This document shows positions 25,951 to 35,675 of a DNA stretch of 64,000 nucleotides, piece by piece; the stretch's first letter is position 1, and every line of letters starts with the position of its first letter. Both the position numbers and the translations under genes were made by a program. Under the pieces are notes generated by a model, which saw nothing but the letters and a program-made list of their open reading frames with translations, was not told the DNA's origin and made no database searches. The DNA is taken from contig JAJFHA010000007.1 in NCBI GenBank assembly GCA_021775875.1, positions 62,001 through 126,000 on the forward strand, read 5' to 3'. This DNA comes from Hyphomicrobiales bacterium (lineage in GTDB: Bacteria; Pseudomonadota; Alphaproteobacteria; Rhizobiales; NORP267).

Positions 25951-27621
25951 ATGACCTCATCACCAAACCCGTTGCCAAATCTGGATAGCCTGCTGGCGGC
26001 CGCCGTTCCTGCCGCAGACCGCGTGCTGGAACTGGCTCGTGCTGGCGTTGCAGCGTTGGTGATCGAAGACGATAAAATTTCAAGCGCGGCCATTGAGCGC
26101 GAACAACGCGCCGTCCACGGCCTGTCCTGGTTTGCGACCTATACAGAAGCGCTGCGCCAGATTGCCCGCTATGCCGACCGGATGATTGGCGATGGGGGAT
26201 TTGGAGAGATGGAAGCCCTGCTTTGCCAGATCGGGGCCGGGGAATATCTGTCCCAGATGTTTACCGGCATTCCCATGAGCCAGACCGAAATTGCCCGTCC
26301 GCAGGATTTAGGCATTGATCCGGGCGATCTGGCGGGTTGCATGAATGAAGCCGCCACCAGCTTGATCATGTCTGGCAATACCAGCAAAACCCGCGCCCGG
26401 CTCGCGGCGTTAATCACCGCAAGCGACGGCGCCGATATGTATGGCGATGCCGGGCTTAACGATACGCTGGAAGCATTTCGCAGCGAGATGCGTCGGTTTG
26501 CCAACGAAAAAGTTCTGCCTGAAGCCCATGAATGGCATCTGAAGAATGATTATATTCCCCTGGAGATTATTGCCCAGCTTTCTGAGCTTGGCGTGTTCGG
26601 CCTCACCATTCCGGAAGAATATGGCGGCCTCGGCATGGGCAAAGAATCCATGTGTGTGGTCTCAGAAGAATTATCGCGTGGCTATATCGGCGTCGGGTCC
26701 CTCGGCACCCGGTCTGAAATTGCCGCTGAATTGATCCTTGGAGGCGGCACCAACGAACAAAAGCAAAAATGGCTACCAAAAATTGCCTCCGGTGAAATTT
26801 TACCCACCGCCGTATTCACCGAACCAAATACCGGCTCCGATCTGGCATCCCTCAAAACCCGCGCCGTGCGTGACGGCGACGTCTACCGGATCACCGGCAA
26901 CAAGACCTGGATCACCCATGCCGCCAGGGCCGATGTGATGACCCTGTTGGTACGTACCGGCGACGGCGACAGCGGCTATCGCGGCCTCTCCATGTTTCTC
27001 GCCGAAAAACCACGTGGCGACGACGCGGACCCGTTCCCGATCAACGGCATGTCCGGCAGCGAGATCGAAGTGCTCGGCTATCGCGGCATGAAGGAATATG
27101 AAATCGGCTTTGACGGTTTTGAAGTGAAAGCCGAAAACCTGCTTGGCGGCATCGAGGGCGCAGGTTTCAAACAATTGATGCAGACATTTGAATCTGCCCG
27201 TATCCAGACCGCAGCCCGGGCCATCGGTGTGGCTCAATCTGCCATGGATCTGGGATTGCGCTACGCCAATGAACGCATCCAGTTCGGCAAACCAATCGCT
27301 GAATTTCCACGCGTCGCCGACAAAATTGTGATGATGGCAGCCGAAATCATGATGGTGCGCCAGTTGACTTATTTTGCCGCCCGGGAAAAAGACCAGGACC
27401 GGCGCTGCGACCTGGAAGCTGGCATGGCCAAACTGTTGGCTGCCCGTATTGCCTGGTCATCCGCCGACAATGCCCTGCAAATCCACGGCGGCAACGGTTT
27501 CGCGCTCGAATACCCGATCAGCCGGGTGCTGTGCGACGCCCGCATCCTGAACATCTTCGAAGGCGCCGCCGAAATCCAGGCCCAGGTAATCGCCCGTCGC
27601 TTGCTGGAAAAAGGCAATTAG
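25951..27621 (+). CDS. mcd: (2S)-methylsuccinyl-CoA dehydrogenase (acyl-CoA dehydrogenase family)
   Basis: 557 aa ACAD with about 160-aa N-terminal extension, EPNTGSDLASLKTRAVRDGDVYRITGNKTWITHAARAD; clustered with ccr/ecm. Confidence 0.88.
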   Translation: MTSSPNPLPNLDSLLAAAVPAADRVLELARAGVAALVIEDDKISSAAIEREQRAVHGLSWFATYTEALRQIARYADRMIGDGGFGEMEALLCQIGAGEYLSQMFTGIPMSQTEIARPQDLGIDPGDLAGCMNEAATSLIMSGNTSKTRARLAALITASDGADMYGDAGLNDTLEAFRSEMRRFANEKVLPEAHEWHLKNDYIPLEIIAQLSELGVFGLTIPEEYGGLGMGKESMCVVSEELSRGYIGVGSLGTRSEIAAELILGGGTNEQKQKWLPKIASGEILPTAVFTEPNTGSDLASLKTRAVRDGDVYRITGNKTWITHAARADVMTLLVRTGDGDSGYRGLSMFLAEKPRGDDADPFPINGMSGSEIEVLGYRGMKEYEIGFDGFEVKAENLLGGIEGAGFKQLMQTFESARIQTAARAIGVAQSAMDLGLRYANERIQFGKPIAEFPRVADKIVMMAAEIMMVRQLTYFAAREKDQDRRCDLEAGMAKLLAARIAWSSADNALQIHGGNGFALEYPISRVLCDARILNIFEGAAEIQAQVIARRLLEKGN

Positions 27622-27630
27622 CGCACCACC

Positions 27631-27780
27631 CGTCATCCCGGCCAAGTGCCGGCGAAGCCGAAGCGCCGAGCCGGGATCCAGCGCAATAAGTGCCGTTAGG
27701 CTCTAAATAGCGGCTTCGCCAAATATTACGCTGGATCCCGGATCACGTGATGCGCTACGCGCACACTGTCCGGGATGACG
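27631..27780. repeat. Nested palindromic intergenic repeat element (about 150 bp)
   Basis: Terminal 11-bp perfect inverted repeats CGTCATCCCGG/CCGGGATGACG and internal 13-bp CCGGGATCCAGCG/CGCTGGATCCCGG. Confidence 0.8.
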
Positions 27781-27802
27781 ACATGGAATAGATCAATCCC
27801 CC

Positions 27803-28849
27803 TCAAGCCAGATGAAAACCCGGGGTTGAATGGGACAAGGCCACTTCTTCGTCCGTCATATCAACCGCGATATCGGCAAAGAGCGGCGTGCTGAGATAGC
27901 GTTCGCCGGTATCCGGCAGCATGCACAGGATGGTTGAGCCGTCTGGTGCGTCTTTGGCGACCTGCAACGCGGCGGCAAAAGTTGCGCCGCTGGAAATACC
28001 GACAAAGATACCTTCCTTTGCCGCCAGCTCCTGGCTGCAGCGAATGGCGTCTGGTCCGGCAATTGTCAGGACTTTGTCGATCACGCCGGCATCAACCGCA
28101 TCGCCGGTGATTTTCGGAATGAAATCCGGGCTCCAGCCCTGCATCGGATGCGGAGAAAAGGCCGGATGACTACCGCCCGGTGATCCGTCATCGTTGCGCA
28201 CCTGGCCATCCCCGCTTGTCAGCAACGCCGCGACTTCTGGCTCCGCAACAATAATTTTTGTGTCCGGGCTTTCCTTGGCCAGAACCCGTGATACCCCGTG
28301 CAGGGTGCCGCCAGTGCCAAACCCGGTTACCCAATAATCGAGCTTTTCGCCTTTGAAATCTTCGAGAATTTCAACAGCCGTGGTGCGCGAGTGAACATCC
28401 GGATTGGAATCATTTTCAAACTGACGCGTCAGAAACCATCCGTTCGCCACCGCCAGTTCTTTTGCCTTGTTGACCATTCCAAGGCCCTTTTCGGTGGCTG
28501 GCGTCAAAACCACCTTGGCACCGAGAAACCGCATCAGCTTGCGCCGCTCAATGCTAAAACTCTCGGCCATTGTGAGCACCAGCGGATAGCCTTTTTGGGC
28601 GCAGACCATGGCAAGACCGATACCGGTATTACCGCTGGTTGCTTCGATCACCGTTTGTCCCGGCTTCAACGCACCGGATTTTTCTGCGTCTTCGATAATA
28701 CCGAGCGCCAACCGGTCCTTGACCGATCCAAGGGGGTTGAAAGCTTCCATCTTCACATACAGATTGACGTGAGACGGTGCCAGTTTGCCAATTTTCACAA
28801 CCGGCGTATTGCCCACGGTTTCAAGAATATTATTGTATTTACGCGCCAT
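27803..28849 (-). CDS. cysK: Cysteine synthase A
   Basis: VGNTPVVKI, NPLGSVKDRLALGIIEDAEKSG (PLP Lys), EATSGNTGIGLAMVCA, GTGGTLHGVSRVL. Confidence 0.95.
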   Translation of the reverse strand: MARKYNNILETVGNTPVVKIGKLAPSHVNLYVKMEAFNPLGSVKDRLALGIIEDAEKSGALKPGQTVIEATSGNTGIGLAMVCAQKGYPLVLTMAESFSIERRKLMRFLGAKVVLTPATEKGLGMVNKAKELAVANGWFLTRQFENDSNPDVHSRTTAVEILEDFKGEKLDYWVTGFGTGGTLHGVSRVLAKESPDTKIIVAEPEVAALLTSGDGQVRNDDGSPGGSHPAFSPHPMQGWSPDFIPKITGDAVDAGVIDKVLTIAGPDAIRCSQELAAKEGIFVGISSGATFAAALQVAKDAPDGSTILCMLPDTGERYLSTPLFADIAVDMTDEEVALSHSTPGFHLA

Positions 28850-29026
28850 CTGAATGCCCTCTTTGTTGACCAGGTTTTCCCAACACTACGTATACACCCT
28901 TTTTTGGACATATCATTCAGGAATTTTTACGCCAACCGGCATGGATATTTCTTCGATTGTCGCCGAATGTTTCGCAGCGGTCGTAATCCGCTCATTCATC
29001 ATGCCGATTTGCAATATTCTTGTCTC

Positions 29027-29653
29027 ATGGACCAGAGCATTGAAGCTGATTTCGATTTCAAACGCGGGCAAGGCAATATCCTGATGATTGCCTGCGGCGC
29101 GCTTGGCCGTGAAATTATCGACCTTATTGAGCGCAATGAATGGCGGCATCTCGATGTTACCTGCCTGCCTGCAAAATTGCATCACAACCCGCATCTTATT
29201 CCAGAAGCGATCCGCCGGAAAATTCAGGATGCGAAAGACGCTTACGAAAAAATTTATGTACTCTATGGCGATTGCGGGACCGCTGGTGAACTCGACAGGG
29301 TTCTCGCCGAAGAAGGCAATATCGAACGTATCCCCGGGCCGCATTGTTTCTCTTTTTATACCGGCAACGACCAATTTGCGGAAAATGCCGAAGATGAAAT
29401 CACCACGTTTTTTCTGACCGATTATTTCTGTCGCCATTTCGACAAGTTTGTCTGGGAAGCGCTGGGTCTGCACAAGCATGAAAGCATGCTGGAATTCGTT
29501 TTCGGGAATTACAAAAAAGTGCTGTTCATGCCTCAGGTGAAAGATGAAGCGCTCGAACAAAAGGCGCAGGAAATAGCGACCCGGCTCGGTCTTGAATATG
29601 AATGCCGCCATTGCGGCTATGGTGACCTGGCAAGCTTCATGGCCCGGGCCTGA
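29027..29653 (+). CDS. DUF1638 domain-containing protein
   Basis: LMIACGALGREI, LPAKLHHNPHLIPEAIRRKI, YVLYGDCGTAGELDRVL, PGPHCFSFYTG; ATG 29027 chosen inside the longer ORF-track frame. Confidence 0.85.
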   Translation: MDQSIEADFDFKRGQGNILMIACGALGREIIDLIERNEWRHLDVTCLPAKLHHNPHLIPEAIRRKIQDAKDAYEKIYVLYGDCGTAGELDRVLAEEGNIERIPGPHCFSFYTGNDQFAENAEDEITTFFLTDYFCRHFDKFVWEALGLHKHESMLEFVFGNYKKVLFMPQVKDEALEQKAQEIATRLGLEYECRHCGYGDLASFMARA

Positions 29654-29765
29654 CCCGGGCCTGAATTGCATCAGATTTCGGATTGATACATCATCAGGGC
29701 CTTGATTTATCCAGCCATTGTCATGAACATATCCAAATCATTTGACAGCAACAGGAGCCGGGCTA

Positions 29766-30527
29766 ATGGCCAATCTGAAAACTGAAGACCTTGGAGACGG
29801 CATCCGCCTGCTCACCCTGTCACGTGCCCCGGTCAACGCTTTAAATGCCGGGTTTCTTGGCGAGCTGGAAGTGGCCTTTCGGGACGCGAATGAAGATGAT
29901 GCCGTCCGCGTTCTTCTCCTCAACAGCGATCTCAAGGTGCTGTCCGCCGGGATGGACCTGAAAGAGGCCAGCGAATTTACCGATGCCGACCAGACCGCAA
30001 TTGTCGACGGGTTGAACGCCACCTATCTGGAATTGTACCGAATGCCGAAACCGGTCATCACTGTCGTCAACCGGGCTGCAATCGCTGGCGGCATGTTCTT
30101 TGTGCTGGCGTCAGATTTCAGCCTGGCCGATACCGGCGCAGTCCTTGGTTTGACGGAGGTACGGGTTGGCGTTGATTTCCCCATCTGCGCCATGGAAATT
30201 GCCCGCGCCGAGATGCCACCGCTTACATTCAAGCGGATTGTCTTGTCCGGCCAGAATGTTGTCGCAGAAGATGCCGTCCCCATGGGCCTGATCAATGAAG
30301 TGATCGCGCCGGATGCGTTGATGGACCGGGCACTTGAAATTGCCCACGAATATGCCCGCATTCCGCAACTCACTTTTGCCAGTGTCAAAACCCAGATGCG
30401 CAAATCAATTGTAGACAAAGTCACCAAGGTCGTTGCCGATAAATCCGACCCGAAACGACATGGCTGGTTCAATGAAGAAACGCTGGATGCCATGAGCGCA
30501 TTGTTGGCCGCAGCAACAAAGAAATAA
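29766..30527 (+). CDS. Enoyl-CoA hydratase/isomerase family protein
   Basis: 254 aa crotonase-fold, RAPVNALNAGFLGELEVAFRDANEDDAVRVLLLNSDLKVLSAGMDL. Confidence 0.9.
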   Translation: MANLKTEDLGDGIRLLTLSRAPVNALNAGFLGELEVAFRDANEDDAVRVLLLNSDLKVLSAGMDLKEASEFTDADQTAIVDGLNATYLELYRMPKPVITVVNRAAIAGGMFFVLASDFSLADTGAVLGLTEVRVGVDFPICAMEIARAEMPPLTFKRIVLSGQNVVAEDAVPMGLINEVIAPDALMDRALEIAHEYARIPQLTFASVKTQMRKSIVDKVTKVVADKSDPKRHGWFNEETLDAMSALLAAATKK

Positions 30528-30559
30528 GTCAGGAACGACCGACCGGTTTCGTGATATTT

Positions 30560-31708
30560 TTAAGCGTCCGCCGCAAGCGCCTGTTGCAAATCGCCGATCA
30601 GGTCTTCCACATGCTCAACACCAACGGAAAGCCGGAGCAGGTCTTCAGGCACTGGCGTTGAAGGTCCTTCCATCGAGGCGCGGTGCTCAATAAGGCTTTC
30701 AACCCCGCCAAGCGAGGTGGCGCGCTTCCAGATTTTCACGTTGGCCGCCACCTGTATCGCTGCCGCCGCCCCGCCCTTGATCCGCAACGACAGCATGGCG
30801 CCAAAGCCGCCCTGCATTTGCCGTACCGCTATATCATGGCCGGGATGATTTTCCAGACCCGGATAAAGCACCTCGACGATGTTGGGATGGCCTTCAAAAT
30901 GCGCCGCGATTTTGAGCGCCGCCTCGCTCGCCGACCGCACACGCAAATGCAGGGTCCGCATGCCGCGCACCAGCAATGCTGCTTGCTGAGGTCCGAGAAT
31001 CGCACCGCCGCTTGCGCGCGCCGACGAAATTTTTTCCCAAATCTCATCGGCCTCGCGGGTCACCAATATCCCGGCCAGAACATCCGAATGACCATTGAGA
31101 TATTTGGTTGCCGAATGCATGACAATATCTGCGCCAAGCGCCAACGGGTTGGTAAAAACCGGCGTGGCAACGGTGGAATCCACGACCAAAATCGCCCCGG
31201 CACCGTGCGCCTTATTCGCGACGCGGGCAATATCGGTGATGGTCCAAAGCGGATTTGCCGGGGTCTCGATCCAGACTATTTTTGTCGATCCTTTAGCCAG
31301 AACCGCTTCAAGCGCCGCCGGATCGGACATATCAACAAAGCTAACTTTGACACCCCGCGCCACCAACCGGACAGCAAGCCAATCGCGCAACGCCCAATAC
31401 ATCACTTTGGGCGCGATCACATGGTCACCGTTTGTGAGGTTTTCAAAGACCGCCACAGCCGCCGCCATCCCGGAGGCAAATGCTAAAGCACCCGCCCCAC
31501 CTTCAAGTGCCGCCACAACATTTTCAGCCAACCGGGTGGTCGGGTTATGTGGGCGCCCGTAGATCAACCCGTTTGGATATTGATTGTCGGCATCCCGTTC
31601 ATAGGTGGTTGCAACATGGATCGCCTGAACAAGACCGCCGCTCGGCACATCCCCCTGCCCAAGGGCCTGGGCCGAGATGGTTTCCGGGTGCGGTGGCTTG
31701 TTGCTCAT
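30560..31708 (-). CDS. Cystathionine gamma-synthase/lyase family PLP enzyme
   Basis: YGRPHNPTTRLAENVVAALEGG, FASGMAA, MHSATKYLNGHSDVLAG (PLP Lys). Confidence 0.92.
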   Translation of the reverse strand: MSNKPPHPETISAQALGQGDVPSGGLVQAIHVATTYERDADNQYPNGLIYGRPHNPTTRLAENVVAALEGGAGALAFASGMAAAVAVFENLTNGDHVIAPKVMYWALRDWLAVRLVARGVKVSFVDMSDPAALEAVLAKGSTKIVWIETPANPLWTITDIARVANKAHGAGAILVVDSTVATPVFTNPLALGADIVMHSATKYLNGHSDVLAGILVTREADEIWEKISSARASGGAILGPQQAALLVRGMRTLHLRVRSASEAALKIAAHFEGHPNIVEVLYPGLENHPGHDIAVRQMQGGFGAMLSLRIKGGAAAAIQVAANVKIWKRATSLGGVESLIEHRASMEGPSTPVPEDLLRLSVGVEHVEDLIGDLQQALAADA

Positions 31709-31817
31709 ATCAATTATGTCCAATTTCGATCTTGTCGATTGTCTGCCTCTTTATCAGAAACTATAATGGCCCAGAAAATTCATTCTACGAAAATTCATTC
31801 GGGCGAACCTGGAATCC

Positions 31818-32651
31818 ATGAAAAACAAATCCATCCTGATTACCGGCTGCTCAACCGGGATTGGCCGCCATTGTGCAATGGCGCTCAAAGCTCGTGGCTG
31901 GCGGATCTTTGCAACCGCCCGCAACGAAAAAGACCTGGCGGACCTCGCCAAGGAGGGCCTCGAAGCGGTCCATCTGGATTATGCCGATCCATCTTCAATC
32001 GCGGCCTGTGCCGACCATGTTCTGAATGCAACCGAAGGCAAGCTATATGCGCTCTTCAACAATGGCGCCTATGGGCAGCCGGGGGCTGTTGAAGATTTGA
32101 GCGTTGATGCATTGCGCGCCCAGTTCGAAGCTAATTTTTTCGGCTGGCACGACCTGACCACCCGATTGATCCCGGCCATGCGGCAAAATGGTGAAGGGCG
32201 GATCGTACAATGTTCGTCCGTACTCGGGTTGATCGCGATCAGGTTCCGGGGCGCTTATTCAGCGTCAAAATTTGCCCTTGAAGGATTGAGCGATTCTCTA
32301 CGTCTGGAATTACAGGACACTAATATTCATATTTCACTGATCGAACCTGGACCCATTGAAAGCCGGTTCCGTGATAACGCGCTGATAAAATTCAAGGCCA
32401 ATATTGATATCGATACATCCCCTCATCGCGACACCTATCGTGAAACGCTTGAACGGCTCAATGCCAGTGCGCCACCAAACAAATTCAAACTTGGACCGGA
32501 CGCAGTTTTCAAAAAGTTGGTACATGCGCTTGAAAGCCCAAGCCCACGCGCCCGCTATTTTGTTACTGTCAGCACCTGGATGGCGGTACTTGGTCGGCGG
32601 TTCCTGCCAACAAAAATTTACGATATGCTGCTGGTCCGGCAATCAGGATAA
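31818..32651 (+). CDS. Short-chain dehydrogenase/reductase (SDR)
   Basis: ILITGCSTGIGRHCAMAL, YSASKFALEGLSDSLRLEL. Confidence 0.92.
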   Translation: MKNKSILITGCSTGIGRHCAMALKARGWRIFATARNEKDLADLAKEGLEAVHLDYADPSSIAACADHVLNATEGKLYALFNNGAYGQPGAVEDLSVDALRAQFEANFFGWHDLTTRLIPAMRQNGEGRIVQCSSVLGLIAIRFRGAYSASKFALEGLSDSLRLELQDTNIHISLIEPGPIESRFRDNALIKFKANIDIDTSPHRDTYRETLERLNASAPPNKFKLGPDAVFKKLVHALESPSPRARYFVTVSTWMAVLGRRFLPTKIYDMLLVRQSG

Positions 32652-32699
32652 TTCCTGTCGAATTTCAATTGTTTCAATTTTTTTCAGGAGCCGTCGCCT

Positions 32700-32891
32700 A
32701 TGTCTGTTCTACTTGAATATGCCGTGCCCCTCGCCCTTGGTGCCGTACTCCTCGTATTGTTGATGGGCTTGTGGAACATGATGCGGGGTGGCGATTCAAA
32801 TCGGTCGCAAAAGCTGATGCGGTGGCGGGTCGGCCTCCAGTTTCTGGCCGTTATCCTGATCATGGGCACACTCTATTTCACCAGCCAATAG
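32700..32891 (+). CDS. Twin transmembrane helix small protein (HIG1-domain-like)
   Basis: 63 aa, two TM helices flanking MMRGGDSNRSQKLMRWRVGLQ; conserved position before the adenosyltransferase. Confidence 0.88.
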   Translation: MSVLLEYAVPLALGAVLLVLLMGLWNMMRGGDSNRSQKLMRWRVGLQFLAVILIMGTLYFTSQ

Positions 32892-32901
32892 GCAATCTGC
32901 A

Positions 32902-33486
32902 ATGGTCAAACTCAACAAGATTTATACCCGCACCGGAGATGACGGCACCACCGGTCTTGGCACCGGCGAGCGGGTTGCCAAACATGACCTGCGTATCGCG
33001 GCGGTTGGAACGGTAGATGAAACCAATTCCTGCATCGGCCTGGCGCGGCTGCATACCGGCACCGATGGTATCGCAAATCTGGACGCCATGCTGGCCCGGA
33101 TCCAGAATGACCTGTTTGATCTGGGTGCTGACCTGACGACCCCTGATCGGGGCGCAAAGCTGGAATTTGAACCGCTCAGGATCGTCGCCGGGCAAGTAGC
33201 GCGGCTGGAAACCGAGATTGATCAATTGAATTCCGATCTCGCCCCTCTCAAATCTTTCGTACTTCCGGGCGGCATGCCCGCCGCCGCCAATCTACATCTG
33301 GCCCGCGCCATCTCGCGCCGCGCTGAGCGGATTATGGTTGAACTGGGCGAGACAGACGGCGAAACCGTGAGCGAAGCAGCGCTTCACTATATTAACCGGC
33401 TCTCAGATTTTCTGTTTGTCGCCAGCAGGTACGTCAACGCCCAAGGCAGCGGCGACATTCTCTGGGTGCCGGGGGAAAATCGCTAG
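32902..33486 (+). CDS. Cob(I)alamin adenosyltransferase, PduO type
   Basis: KIYTRTGDDGTTGLGTGERVAK, GTVDETNSCIGLAR, ARAISRRAERIMV, YINRLSDFLFVASRY. Confidence 0.95.
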   Translation: MVKLNKIYTRTGDDGTTGLGTGERVAKHDLRIAAVGTVDETNSCIGLARLHTGTDGIANLDAMLARIQNDLFDLGADLTTPDRGAKLEFEPLRIVAGQVARLETEIDQLNSDLAPLKSFVLPGGMPAAANLHLARAISRRAERIMVELGETDGETVSEAALHYINRLSDFLFVASRYVNAQGSGDILWVPGENR

Positions 33487-33545
33487 GACCCTCGCAGGAC
33501 CCGAATTTTGGACCCTGCAAGGGATAGCCATACGCTTGGCTTAAT

Positions 33546-34316
33546 CTAATTCCGACCGGCCATAACGCCGCCATCGACCGGTAAAATGGTACCGGTAATC
33601 CATGCAGCTTCATCTGACGCCATAAACAAAAGCGCGCTAACCACGTCTCCAGGCAATCCGTTCCGCGCAAGCGGGTGCATGCTGGCAAATTGCGGCAACG
33701 CCACATTGATTTCTTCGTCGGTCAGAAAGGTTTGATAAACCGGCGTCTCAACGATTGCTGGCGCGATAGTGTTGATGCGGATATTGTGCTCAGCCAATTC
33801 CAGAGCAAGATTTTTTGTCATCTGATGCACTCCTGCTTTTGCGGCGGAATAGGCACTGGATGGTGTCGCACCAATGGCTTGCATAGCCCACATCGAACCG
33901 GTTTGAACAATAGCCCCGCCGCCACGCTTGATCATAGCTTTGGCGGCAGCCTGGTTGGCAAAAAATTTGCCCTTGAGGATGGTGTCTTGGAATTGGTCAT
34001 ATTCGGCCTCCGTGACATCGAGAAATGGTTTCGGTGTAAAAATACCGGCATTGTTAAGCAGAATATCCAAACCACCAAAGGTCTCTTCAGCATGGGCCAC
34101 CAAACCATTGGCAACGCCGGTATCGCTGATATCACCAGCGTAAATTGAAACGGATTTTCCAGTCGCGTCAATTTCCTGCGCCGCACGCGCCAGTTTTCCC
34201 GCATCGCGGCCATTGATAACCACTTTGGCCCCTTCGGCCACCAATTGAATAGCGGCTGCTTTGCCGATCCCCGAACCACCACCGGTCACAATCGTTACTT
34301 TGTTTTCAAAACGCAT
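33546..34316 (-). CDS. SDR family oxidoreductase
   Basis: VTIVTGGGSGIGKAAAIQLVAEGAKVVINGRD, YSAAKAGVHQMTKNLALELAEHNIRINTIAPAIVETP. Confidence 0.92.
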   Translation of the reverse strand: MRFENKVTIVTGGGSGIGKAAAIQLVAEGAKVVINGRDAGKLARAAQEIDATGKSVSIYAGDISDTGVANGLVAHAEETFGGLDILLNNAGIFTPKPFLDVTEAEYDQFQDTILKGKFFANQAAAKAMIKRGGGAIVQTGSMWAMQAIGATPSSAYSAAKAGVHQMTKNLALELAEHNIRINTIAPAIVETPVYQTFLTDEEINVALPQFASMHPLARNGLPGDVVSALLFMASDEAAWITGTILPVDGGVMAGRN

Positions 34317-34341
34317 TTTCTGTCTCCTTGAATTTATTTAT

Positions 34342-34415
34342 CTATCTATCGATAGGTCAGAAATACATATATCTGTTGATTTCCTATTGTCAACAAACTA
34401 TCTATCAATAGATAG
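34342..34415. promoter_or_regulatory. Pair of TetR-type palindromic operators between divergent SDR and TetR genes
   Basis: CTATCTATCGATAGG (34342-34356) and CTATCTAT-CA-ATAGATAG (34398-34415). Confidence 0.7.
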
Positions 34416-34445
34416 ACATCAGGATGCGAAGATGGATTTTGACCA

Positions 34446-35027
34446 ATGAATACCGGCTCAAAAGCTCATGAAATTATGATCGCTGCTAAAAAAATGATCC
34501 AGACGAGCGGCTATAACGGTTTTAGTTTCCGGGATTTGTCTCGGGAAATCGGAATCAAAAGCGCGAGCATTCACTATCATTTTCCGACAAAAGGTGACCT
34601 GGCGGTGGCCGTCGCCACCGCATACAGGGAAGGCTTTTCCGAAACTCTTCTGGATTTGGAAAATGGCGCGGCAACCACTCAACAAGCGTTGCAAAAATAT
34701 GCAGCATTGTTTCAGAAAACTCTGGATACAGATCAGCGAATTTGCCTTTGCGGCATGCTAGCCAGCGAGACCGAAAGCCTGCCGGAAAAAGTGCGGATGG
34801 AGACAATTCGCTTCTTCGAAGAGCAGGAACAATGGCTGGCGAAAATGCTCTCGAAAGGGATAATCGCCGGTGAATTACCCGCTGATACCAATGTGACGGC
34901 AAGCGCGAAATTAATCCTCTCCACTCTGGAAGGCGCGATGATTATCGTGCGCAACACCGGCCGGAGAAACGATTTCAGCACGGTCTCGGATCAGCTATTT
35001 ACTTTGATCAGCGGACCTAAAATCTAA
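34446..35027 (+). CDS. TetR/AcrR family transcriptional regulator
   Basis: MIQTSGYNGFSFRDLSREIGIKSASIHYHFPTKGDLAVAV. Confidence 0.94.
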   Translation: MNTGSKAHEIMIAAKKMIQTSGYNGFSFRDLSREIGIKSASIHYHFPTKGDLAVAVATAYREGFSETLLDLENGAATTQQALQKYAALFQKTLDTDQRICLCGMLASETESLPEKVRMETIRFFEEQEQWLAKMLSKGIIAGELPADTNVTASAKLILSTLEGAMIIVRNTGRRNDFSTVSDQLFTLISGPKI

Positions 35028-35052
35028 TTCTGGAAGGCGACAAGGCTTGAAT

Positions 35053-35661
35053 TCAGGAGATGCCTGCGTCTCCAAGCAAGGCATGCCGGAACCGGTTTTT
35101 CAAATGCACCCCGTCTTTTGGCGGCAATACAAAATCCAGCTTTTCAGCACGCACTTTGATGACGTGATAAACCGGACCCGGCGCGTCAAGAATATCCGGC
35201 AAAGCGGCATCCAGATCGGTCTGGTTTTGCACCAACCCCACGGTCTGAATACCACTGGCACGTGCAATTCCTGCAAGATCAGTGTCAGCCGCCGTATGGG
35301 TCGATTGCATCCCGGTTTCCCCGTAACGCTCATTATCAAATGTGCAGATCGAGAGATTTTGCGGGGCCTGCAAAGCAACCGTTGCAAAGCTACCCATCCC
35401 CATCAGGGTTTCGCCGTCTCCCGTAATCACCAGAACCCGCCGATCCGGTTGCGCCAGCGCCAAGCCGAGCCCCATCGCGATGGCACCCCCCATCGCACCC
35501 CAAAGCGGGAAATTCAGATCCCGATCACCAGCCGATGTTATGTCCCACGCGGTAGATCCGAGACCCGCAATAACCAGCAAATCGTCGCGCGTCCCTGTTA
35601 ACAATTTCACCACCTCGCGACGGCGCAGGGGATAATCATCTGATCTTGGGGATTGCGGCAT
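35053..35661 (-). CDS. ThDP-dependent decarboxylase, ThDP-binding subunit (sulfopyruvate/phosphonopyruvate decarboxylase beta-like)
   Basis: VITGDGETLMGMGSFATVALQAPQNLSICTFDNERYGETGMQ (GDG...N ThDP motif). Confidence 0.8.
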   Translation of the reverse strand: MPQSPRSDDYPLRRREVVKLLTGTRDDLLVIAGLGSTAWDITSAGDRDLNFPLWGAMGGAIAMGLGLALAQPDRRVLVITGDGETLMGMGSFATVALQAPQNLSICTFDNERYGETGMQSTHTAADTDLAGIARASGIQTVGLVQNQTDLDAALPDILDAPGPVYHVIKVRAEKLDFVLPPKDGVHLKNRFRHALLGDAGIS

Positions 35662-35675
35662 TGCTCAGACCTCAC

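Noticed and set aside
28298-29026. 5' half of the 451-aa ORF 28298-29653
   Set aside because: Lies antisense to well-supported cysK; only the part from ATG 29027 matches DUF1638, so the upstream frame is a chance open frame.
30683-31486. 267-aa plus-strand ORF
   Set aside because: Antisense to the cystathionine gamma-synthase gene, Arg/His-rich shadow ORF.
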